Part shown: piece by piece, positions 36,281 through 45,622 of the stretch | Position numbering within the stretch: position 1 is the first letter of the stretch | Layout of the letters: every line of letters starts with the position of its first letter | NCBI GenBank assembly: GCA_049999805.1 | Contig: JBNGIO010006384.1 | Span: forward strand, 1 to 64,000 | Reading direction: 5' to 3' | Source of the DNA: Folioceros fuciformis | Taxonomy: Eukaryota; Anthocerotophyta; Anthocerotopsida; Anthocerotales | DNA: 64,000 nt | The notes under the pieces: model-generated | What the model was told of the DNA's origin: nothing | What the model saw: the letters and a program-made list of their open reading frames with translations, nothing else | The model's database searches: none | Made by a program: the position numbers and the translations under genes

Positions 36281-36570
36281 TTAATGCATGTGTGAGGGAG
36301 TACCATAGTCAGAAGAGTAGGATTAGTGTTCCTGTTTAATGCATGTGTGAGGGAGCACCATAGTCAGAAGAGTAGGATTAGCATCCCTGCTTAATGCATG
36401 TGAGAGGGAGTACCATAGTCAGAAGAGTAGGATTAGCGTCCCTTCTTAATGCATGTGTGAGGGAGTACCATAGTCAGAAGAGTAGGATTAGCGTCCTTGC
36501 TTAATGCATGTGTGAGGCAGTACCATAGTCAGAAGAGTAGGATTAGCGTCCCTCTTTCATGCATTATAGC
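36281..36570. repeat. 55-bp tandem array, five full units
   Basis: Units start at ttaatgcatg positions 36281, 36336, 36391, 36446 and 36501, exactly 55 bp apart. A sixth, degenerate start lies at 36556. Each unit contains gtaccatagtcagaagagtag and differs from the others at only a few bases. No frame is maintained. Confidence 0.95.
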
Positions 36571-37196
36571 TTTCTACAAGCTAGGGAGTGTTCATTGCTC
36601 TTCCGTAGACATAGCCCAATGTTGTGGGTAGGACAATAATAAGTGCAGCCTACATAGCATCTTGAGCGCTTAAGATAGGTAAGCATGGTTTGGTTCCATT
36701 TTTAATGGTTCTTCATTCCATCTTGGAGTAGATGGATTCCTTCCATCTTTTCATAATAAATTCTTCACTTAATCGCCAATTATGGGTCATTGCTAATCCC
36801 ACCCAAATCACCAAGCCTACACATTCTACATGTCCTCCACAAACATATTAGTCCTCAATGAACTTTAAATCATTCTTTTGTTTATTTGTTTGTCTAGATG
36901 TACATGTAATGGTTTCCATCTTTGCTTATATCTAAGATACCCTCTACATTAAAAAAAAAACAAGATGATCATTCACATACAATAAATGACTGAGATATCT
37001 CCTTACATAATATTTATACATGAGACTTTGTAATGTATTCCTTGTCTCCTTGGTTAAACTAGCTAGATGATGGACACTACCTGATAAAGAAAACCTCATT
37101 GTAGCATTCTTGAGTTAGAGTGGAATAGCTCAAAAAGCTAAAGGGTGGCTGCATACTACTTGTGTAAGTTAGAAACTTTGTTTATCTCTTGATAGT
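36571..37196. other. AT-rich stretch downstream of MYND copy B
   Basis: No gene. From about 36890 it aligns with 31205-31497, the 3' flank of MYND copy A, so it marks the start of the right-hand duplication copy. Confidence 0.6.
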
Positions 37197-40100
37197 CTAG
37201 GATAATATCCAGTCTATAAAAAATATAAAATGATTGACTCTAGAAAGGAAAAGTATGTTGTAGTATTTTTCAACTCGTTTTTTACTAGTGGGATAGAGGG
37301 ATGAGAGCTTTGCGACGTTTGAGGGCTTAACAATGTTTGGAACAATTAAGTCTGCTATCAATTTTTTCATTGTATGAGGGTCTAGATGTGTAGTCAACTC
37401 ATCAAACTTAAGTTCAACCAATATAGGACCAGTGTTTATCGCAAGCAAAGGACATAATCGATCTGATTGAGGACCAAGTTTCAATTCAAGAATGGCTTTG
37501 ATATACCTCTAGTATTTCTATGAACCTCTTTTCATCGTCCTTTCTTGAGCCCCTGATCACCTTGGTAGAAAGCCAGTAAAATAGATTTGCTTTCAAGTTC
37601 GCATTTTGTAGAAAGGTTACATCGACGAATTGCTGAATTTGAAAGCAAAGCAATGCGCCTAAAGAATGGGCCTTGCTATGAGGCCACCCACATAGAAGAG
37701 CCCAACACCGAAGTATCTCTTGTAGATTGTCACATTGTCTCATTATAATAAATCCACGATACAAACCCATAATGCCTGGATCTTTGTAAGTAAGATGATG
37801 AATAAACTGGTTTGAAGGTCTATCAAAGAATTGAAAGTCTAATCGGCACTTTCGAAGTTTTGTAACAATGTTTGTCAAAGTATGTTTGAGATAGAAGAAA
37901 AAAGTTCCATAAATATCGTAGCGGGGCAAAAGGAATTCCTTTGCGTACTCCTTCATAACCTGGAGTAGATACACACAACCTATTAAAATACAGATTTAAA
38001 TACAAGACACCTAAATATTGTTGCAAGCTTCATTGTGCAGTAATGAACATAATTTGTATAACGAGGTTGAAAGGTAGAGCTAAGAGACAAAACCTTGTCG
38101 ATGGGCCAGCCGCCAAAGCAATTGAAAGCAGAGGTCTGACCTATCCACCCCTTCGAGGCCGAGAATAAAGTGGGATTTGGGATAACATGGTGACCGGAAA
38201 AGTAGCCAAGTGGTAGCAACATCCCTACATGCCGAAAATATTTCACAGCTTGAAGATGCTCTTCAATGAGATACACCTCTTCTGTCTGGGTATTGTCAGA
38301 TGCATATATAATTTGTCGTCTGGCTGCTTCACATCCCTCTAAACACCAGTTTAGTAGTGTCATTTCTATCAAATGCTTCCACACCCCAGCCCCATGGCTA
38401 TGAAGGTAGACATGACAATGAATGTTTTGTGTCACTATATGATTCACATGTGTTTTATCGGAAATGTTGTTTAACTTTCTTGCCAACCCTGGGATGCTTA
38501 TAAGATCTTTGATATATGTAACCTTAGAGTTTTTTATGATGCCTATAATGGTCTCTATAAGGACAAGGCATTGCGGAATTGTTAAAAAAGCTGAGTATTG
38601 AATAGCTATAATGGCATCCACAATAGAATCAGGGTAAGTCTTATCAGCCCAAGATGCTAACAAACAACATATAATAAGATTTCTAGCAAAAGCGTGGTGA
38701 TTTGAGCAGTTGATGTACAAAGAGATTTCTGCTTTAGGATGCAACTTATTCCCACCCTTAAACTGACGTTCAACATCTAGTTCATAAAGGGTTCAGAATA
38801 TAGTGCTCAAGTCATAACAACCATCGAAAGATAATCGCAAGGGCCTTGGGAGAAACTTATCTTGACCATCCCTTCCTAGTAGGGCAACAGTAGGAGTAGT
38901 GTCCCATGTTATTGCAACATCATTTTGTGGATGTATGTTCTTATTCATGTTTGATTGCTTATTTTGCATTTTTGTTGGTCTTGAGATCCGATCACAAAGT
39001 AGTTGGTGTCCATCTTTCCAATGCTGGTTTAAACACCTCAAGCTACAATACGAAATCAAGTTGCACTTCTTACATACTTTTGACCCTTCATTTTGGCAAG
39101 GGGGTCTTCTGCTATTACAATGCCAATTTGCACATGTATATACAGGTGGGCACATACCCATATCTACGGCAGAGCCAAGAGTCCCTTCCCTTGCAAAAGT
39201 TGCTTCAACTTGAGGATTAATATCCAATTGAATTTCAAATGCATACCGAAGAACAAGCGGTGGATACATGAAATAGTTGAGGCACAAAATTATGTAGGAA
39301 AGAAGAGACTTGCCAACTTCTCTACTCCTTATTTGCAATTCATTTGTACTCAATAGCTCCTTGAAACCATTTGCTCTTTCACGATGCATGATCCCTTGCA
39401 TTTCAGCAGAGACATTGGGTTGTTGCTTAAGGTTTTTTAACATTGCCCTCTTCTGTTCTTCATACTCGGCGTCAGCTTCAAAATATTTGACTTCTTCTTT
39501 GTCTTTCAAGTTGTTTAGGGACTCCAAGTGAGCATTAGATAACTCATCTAGCTGCTTGAGTTTTTGAAGTGGGAAATAGTCATTAAGAACATGTTTCAGC
39601 TACTTGGCACCCTCTATATTGCTTTGGAAGAGATGATCCCATGAAACACCATCTAAGTGATCCATATAATAGTGCTAAATGGTCTTGCTATGTGATGCTT
39701 ATTTCATACGTGTAGTGTTCCTGGTCACAAGCTCAATCCAAATGTTAGTAACCAACAAGAGCCCAATTCAACAATACATTGAAACTAGATAGTCTTATTA
39801 TATGATGTGCATTCCACAATCCCACCTATTGAAACTAGATAGTCGTGCTATGTGATGCTTATTCTACAATGACAATATTCGTAACCTGTTGAACAGCCTA
39901 ATCCAACCTGCTAAACTCAAGAGTCCTGGGAAACGATGTTTATTTTTCAAGTGCATATGGTGTTTGTTATCATAAGCTTAATCTAGATGCTCATAACAAG
40001 AATCCAAATGGAACCTACGAAATCCAATAATCATGCGAAGCAACGCCTACTTCAGAAGTGTTGTGCTTGGAAATTGAGATCATGAACTCAATCGATAACC

Positions 40101-40950
40101 TAATCTAGCCTAGTACGCTTGATAGTTCAGCTATACATGTGATGAGTATTCTACAAGAGCAGTGTTCAACACCAAAATCCCAATGCTCTCTACTAAACTC
40201 AAAGGGCGTGGCACTCCTAAGTAATGCTTATTTCGTAAGTGTGGTGTAGGTAACCAAGAGCCCAATGCACCCTACCAATTAAACTCTCTTCCAACTAAGT
40301 TAGAGGAACATGTGCCTTGTTTATTCTACGTTTGAAAATTAAGTTTTACAAGAAAATCTACATACTTCAAACCTAATGATGAATTTAAATTCAAATATCA
40401 ATATTCAATCAATGATTTTAAACTTGTTAAGCAAATAGTAAATGAAGTGCTTTATGTAGGTACTTATTCAATGATAAAAGGGCATAGGAATAACGGGAAG
40501 GTGAGTCATATTCAACTCAAGATGAAAATTTGTGCAGTGAGCCATGTTGGTAAGGAGGCACAACAAAAATCATCCTCCTAAATGAATACATAGTGGAGGA
40601 CTTTGCATTGAACAAGGAGGCTATGTTTTCAACATGGCCAGGGTCCCTATGTTGGAGTTCCTATATAAGAACAACTTGGATGGGGTGCTGCCCATTGTTG
40701 AGCTACATCTCACATTCAAAATTAAGGGTCAACCTAATTGAAAACCAAACTAGAGTGTTTGTGTGCAAGATATAAGAGCAATTGAATGTCAGCCTATCAC
40801 ATCACGTTCCAAAGCTTACACATAGACTACAATAACACTCTAGATATGGTGGAGTTCCAAGCTCAATTGAAAGGCATGCTGTATGGGGTAACTCAAGTCC
40901 TAAGTTCAATGTGTTTACAAACGGTGAAGGCAAACTCTATGAGCAGGTAG
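36890..40950. repeat. segmental duplication, right copy
   Basis: This is the direct-orientation partner of 31205-35705. It carries the broken MYND/DUF4470 gene and a shorter version of the 5' satellite region. The 5' and 3' boundaries are placed by eye to within about 50 bp. Confidence 0.85.
37197..39665 (-). pseudogene. MYND/DUF4470-like paralogue, inactivated
   Basis: The copy aligns along its whole length with the gene at 31498-33941, with the same intron (38093-37960, GT-AG). The MYND finger is intact (CANWHC, CKKC, YCSLRC, HWKDGHQLLC). It is broken in three places: a TAG at 39600-39602, about 20 codons after the conserved ATG at 39665; a TGA at 38793-38795 in the DUF4470-like region where the other copy has a Gln codon; and a one-base frameshift near 37484-37500, after which the C-terminal part continues in another frame. 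Translation from a later ATG (39527) would still stop at 38793. It could express a MYND-only fragment, but as a full gene it is dead. Confidence 0.88.
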
Positions 40951-43135
40951 GCTTGGCCCAACACAACCACGATTATGTTTCTTGTTGTTAGTATTGGTTG
41001 TGTGTTCTAAATGGCACTAAGGGCTCAGTGTAAATCTTCTAGCTAAGAAGAAGAGCACAGAAGATGGTGCGTATTAAGATGCTTCCTAATATAGTCTATA
41101 TTGGGAACACCATAATGGTAGCCCCAGGCCTAAGACTTGGAGCTACCATTATGTCATTCTTCAATGCCACTATCTTCTGTTCTTGTGCCAACTCCAGTGT
41201 GATTCAAACACCCTTTTAGCAAGGAGGCATTCTAGTTCATGCCCTCAAAAAAGTGCATGAAGTGAAGTAGTAGCCATTGTTTTGTCAAGGCATGTCAGCC
41301 CTCCAAGGATAGCTACAAAGGCCGTGAGGTCAACACCCCTCTAGTTCCTTGTACATGTTTCGTGCTTAGCAGCATGTGTGGTAGCCCGGACCTTTGTGAG
41401 ATCAACATCACTCTAGTTCCTTGTACATGTTCCATGCTTAGCAGCATATGTAGTAGCTCAAACTTGTGTGAGGTAAACATCACTCTAGTTCCTTGTACAT
41501 GTTTTGTGCAGCGTGTGTCATAGCCTGGACCTTTTCCCTTTCACTAGAGGTTGTGAAACCGTTGCCATGGACTATGAGCAAGTGGTTGTATTCATACTAA
41601 AGAAGCCATGCTCATACTCCAATTCTTGTTGCAGTTTCATATTACACTTTCACATTGCAACAAACTCATTAGACTTGACTTGACATAATACAAAGTCCCT
41701 TTCCTTGCACCTCACCCTCCTAGCTATTGCCCATACTTTTGCCATCTACTCCATGCTTTCTCTCTTTCACTTGCATCATCGTTGTAACATGCACGATCCC
41801 CTCCTACTCTCTCCCTCCCTTCCTAGCCATCTCCTTCTCTCTTCATCTCAACCCTTAACAACATGGTATGGTCTTTATGTCACCCTATCCTATACAATGC
41901 ACCCTCATTAGTTCATGCCCCATTTTATGGGTTGAAGCTTATCTAAGAATGAAACATGCATTTCAAAGTTTTTGGATTGTGATATCTTTCTTCCTTTAAA
42001 GACATTCCATCATCTACTTCACAAAACAACCTCAAAACTTACAAGAACAAGGGTCATTCTATAGGCTTTTATGTTGTTGGGTTCTTAGTTTAACTTCCTA
42101 CTAGCCCTAGTAAGCACAAGAATTGAAATATATATATATATTTTTCTAGTCAAAGGTGGACATGATATTAGTTTAAAGTCACTAGGTTTAGTTTGATAGT
42201 TAGTACTTTTATTTTGTTGAAAATGTGTAGAATCTTTACTTATGTGAAACTTATCAGACACTAATGACAAAATTACTATTTTTTTTTCCTTGTAATTTGA
42301 GATGGCCACACGAATGTTGCTTAGCACATCTATTACGTCTACAATTAGAACAAGTAAGTACTAAATCAAATCTTTGAAGTAAAATGTAATACAAAGAAGT
42401 ATGATATGTAAGGACGACCTTGGTATTACAATAGGTTCTCTTTATACTAATTTTACGGGAATTAAAAGAAAGATATCTAGAACAAGGAGTTTTTAACAAA
42501 TTGAAGTTTCTTATATTGCAGTAGTGCTACTTATAATGGTTATTGAAATTGCTTCTGCCAGAAAGATACATGATATGCAAGAAAAGTTTGTGATACAATT
42601 TGAATGTAAGTTTAACTTAACAAGAAATCGCCTCCATTTTTTTTTAACATGAGAATCAAATCAGTAAATGAATTTATCATGATTTATTAGAGCTAAAAAA
42701 TACTATTTTGGTGATGTATAAAAGTTTCTCTAATATTTCTAGAATGATTTGGAATAAATTTGCAAGAATGATGAAAACCACTGCTACATGATTAGTGGTT
42801 GACAAGCTTGATTATTAATTTGATTGATTTTTAATTTCTCAAATGCCATCATACGGCAATATTTGCATCATTGTAGGAGATGGTGATCTTTCAAATTTCC
42901 CACATGAAAAAACAAATGGCACTGTTTATGGAACATATTGTAGTTTAGGTGTTAGCAGCTGTATTTGGAGTTTGTTTCTAGAATATAGAAGACAGATTTC
43001 TTGTATTATTTTTTCCAAGTAAGTACGATTTTTGGGCTGGGTATGTATGTGTGGAGATGTCCAGGTTCAAGGCATTGCCCAGTCTTCAACATTTTGGGTT
43101 CACTGTGGGTTTGATCACATCTGCTGCAGGATTGT
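39666..43135. other. AT-rich repeat-bearing gene-free stretch
   Basis: To about 40950 it is the duplicated 5' flank of MYND copy B, including satellite units at 39775-39880. Beyond that it is unique AT-rich sequence with a 72-bp array at 41341-41556, ta runs at 42130-42140 and A/T homopolymers. Composition returns to gene-like near 43,050. Open frames are short and carry no signatures. Confidence 0.6.
41341..41556. repeat. 72-bp tandem array, three units
   Basis: The motif ctagttccttgtacatgtt occurs at 41341, 41413 and 41485, exactly 72 bp apart. Each is followed by a cgtgcttagcagcat-like block and a gtag(c)c..gac motif. The third unit is shortened. Confidence 0.9.
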
Positions 43136-43355
43136 GATGGTGCTAATGTGCTTCTTGTGGTTGGCTGTTCCAGCTGATGGTGATCGGGCGGAAGAGGTTC
43201 TGACTGTGGGGTTTGACAGTGGGAACGGCTGGGAAGAGACGGTGAACTACGATACTGATGGGGCGGGTGAGGATTTTCCGCAGCAAAATTTCGACTCCTC
43301 GAATCCTCAACGTCGTTTGCTGACAGACGGGGACATGTTTGAAGCAAGAGGATGA
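43136..43355 (+). CDS. possible small secreted protein precursor
   Basis: A 72-codon frame starting at the ATG at 43136 encodes a short hydrophobic leader (MVLMCFLWLAVPADG), then an acidic stretch (AEEVLTVGFDSG, AGEDFPQQNFD), and a PQRRLL motif 12 residues before the stop. An in-frame extension upstream to 43032 exists. RRxL is the S1P-type cleavage motif of some plant peptide precursors such as RALF, but no RALF-like YISY or cysteine pattern follows here. It could be a first exon of a longer gene. No family is recognised. Confidence 0.3.
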
Positions 43356-43866
43356 GTTCCCAGCATCTCGAGTGTGTGAAGTGATCAGCTGGCTGAAGCT
43401 GCAGCTTGGTTCTCCGAGAGGAAGAGGAAGGACTGGAGTTCGGAGTCGAGACTTGGAATGCTGCAACAGAAACAAGGAGGAAGGAAGAAGGAGGGGTTTG
43501 TCGAGATTAGGGGTTTACGCCTTCTCTGGCTGTGATAGTAGCACAGGATGCTCACGCTGGGTCCGGCAATATTCTGCGTCTTCTTGTGAGGAAGATGATG
43601 AACACCCTAGCTGGACTGATACTTGCAAGAGACCTCTCACAATATTTGTTTGATTCAGTTGGCCCCCGTGATCTGCGGGCCACAGGGTGGCAAACAGAAG
43701 GTCTGCAGGAATCCGACCCACTGTTTCTTCCCCTATGTTTATTCTACAGTTACAATCACAGCACTGTTTATAAATCTGTACATCCATGCAACTGAAGTGC
43801 TGTCGAGGGCCCCCTCCCCACACCATATAGATGGAGGTGGAGCTCCAGCTCCACAACGACATATGA
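43356..43866. other. intergenic region at the AT/GC boundary
   Basis: Mixed composition and short overlapping frames on both strands with no family signature. It probably holds the 3' UTR of the plastid helical protein gene on the minus strand. Confidence 0.45.
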
Positions 43867-45128
43867 TTACGAAGGTTTGGTCGAAGTCACAGAGCTGGTG
43901 GTCGCAGTCACTGAGCTGGTAGTCGCAGTCACTGAGCTGGTGGTCGATTCAACAGTTTGCACAAGCTCAGCGCTGGCCGTGTTGAGCTCGATGGTTGCGG
44001 CAGTAAGCTCTGCACTCTTCTGTTGCACTGTAGCAGCTTTTTCCTTTAAGCCAGCCGCCACTGCTGCCTCCTTGGCTGCCTCCGCAGCCGCGACCTCCCC
44101 AGCGTGTTCCAGCAGTTCTACTGCATCCTCCATCTTGTCGTCGATCTTCTCCGTTGCCTCGACAACCTGTAGGAAATCAGGATTCAAAACTACTGGAATC
44201 CACACGACTGCGAGACCAAGGATGTAAAGCTGTACCTCCCTGCCTGCCTACGCGTCTATGTTTGTTTCATAAATTCAAGGGTGGAAGAAACAAAGTCACC
44301 ACATACACACCTTGGTAGCGAACTTCTCCACTTGCTCCAACCCATCCTCCACCGTGTCCGCCACCCTTCTCCCAGCCTTGCTCAAGGAGATGACTATATT
44401 AGCCGCATCCTCTACTACATCCGTTGCCTTATCCACCTTTTCTGCAACAACGATGTAATCCGCCAGCAGGGTGAGGAAAATGACGAGGCTCGCAGGGCTC
44501 GACCGCAGGACACTGAAATCCTTTCCATCTACACTCACTTTCTAGCTGCTTTGCCAGAAGCAACGCCGGGCCTTTGAACAGGAACTCCCAGATGGACTTG
44601 AAGCTGCCATCACCCACCCAACCAAGACCAAGCGAGATAAGTACTTCAACGACGTCATCACCGGCATTGCGCTCCTCCATCACCTACAGGGCTTAACAAC
44701 CAAGCACTCACAAGTTCAAGATCGCTTCCACCACAAGCCTCACCACCTTGTCCTTCTCGCTCTCCACCGGCCTGCACCCAACGCACGACGATGCAACATG
44801 AATGCCCCATCCCGCATTGTTCGTACCCAGCCAAGCAAGATACACGCCCATACCGCGCAGCCAGGAACCGCACGACGTGAGCCGAGCGGGTGAAGCCCTG
44901 CGAGTTGGAAATGGCGGACAGCCCGGAGCATCCGATTCCGAGCCGCGACCAGGCCGGGTGGGCCGACTCCGGCCTCCTCCTGAGCAAGCTCCCGAAAGAC
45001 GCCTTCAGCTCCCCTTCACCATTCAATCCCCTTGCCTTCACGACCACGCCACCACAACACGCCCTCGAGGAGGATGCTCGGGAGCCGAGATTCGGCAGCG
45101 GAATCAGCAGGCCCTGGGACGACGCCAT
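43867..45128 (-). CDS. plastid-targeted helical protein, family not recognised
   Basis: The ATG at 45128 opens a Ser/Gly/Arg-rich transit-like N-terminus (MASSQGLLIPLPNLGS) of about 80 residues. A first intron fits at about 44870-44797 (gtatgg...gtgcag, phase 2), leading into PVESEKDKVV. A later exon encodes EERNAGDDVVEVLISLGLG and SIWEFLFKGPALLLAKQ. After further introns come two amphipathic helical blocks (ATDVVEDAANIVISLSKAG and EKIDDKMEDAVELLEHAGE), an Ala/Glu coiled-coil-like part and a Ser/Val/Thr repeat tail. Phases at the last two introns agree. The exon border before EERNAGDD is unclear: the obvious donor would give a 28-bp intron, so an upstream donor giving about 61-64 bp is more likely. 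The helical, lipid-facing pattern suggests a membrane-associated plastid protein, which is inference only. Confidence 0.6.
43880..43945 (-). repeat. 21-bp coding repeat (SSVTATT)
   Basis: Three 21-bp units (gagctggtggtcgcagtcact and variants) encode SSVTATT, SSVTATT and SSVTSTK at the C-terminus of the plastid helical protein. The first two full units differ at one base. Confidence 0.9.
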
Positions 45129-45622
45129 TTTCCGATACTGTCTGCCCACAACGAGATTTCGCTAATGCTGATGTCTGGACTTGACGGGTCTGTAGCAAAA
45201 TGTTGTTCTGCGAACCGGAATGAGTATCGCGCGCTGTCTTGCTTCAGGAATCAGGTAGCGTGCAGTGTGCAGTAAGAAATGCGGAGATGTTGTGCATCAG
45301 GTAGCATGAAAAGGGGGAGGAAGCTGAAAGTTTCCTGGAAGGAAGAGGTCAAAGAGTCAACGCGCCATTGTGCACATGCTGAGTCTCAGAGGCCATGTGC
45401 GTCGTCACGGCGGCTGAGTTGAACGGGCCTGCTTCGAGACTGGATCGCCATCTAGTAAAGCGTGCGGGAGGAGGAGCTAGTTGAACGTGTGCTGATTCTG
45501 TAAGCAAAGGCATGCAATTGGGTATCGATTCGTGAAACGTGCGGTACGGGATTCCGATGAATCAGCAGGCTGGGACCGGCAAGCCCTAGGAAGGAGCGCT
45601 TTGCACCTGGCAAGTGGTGGCC
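45129..45622. promoter_or_regulatory. divergent promoter region
   Basis: About 490 bp between the divergent starts of the plastid helical protein (-) and the ankyrin-TPR gene (+). No gene and no clear TATA box were seen. Confidence 0.45.

Noticed and set aside
36281-36570. CRISPR-like appearance of the 55-bp array
   Set aside because: Units are contiguous repeats without unique spacers and lie in a nuclear plant genome; it is a tandem satellite.
43136-43355. Assignment as a RALF peptide gene from the RRLL motif
   Set aside because: The YISY motif and the four conserved cysteines of RALF peptides are absent downstream.
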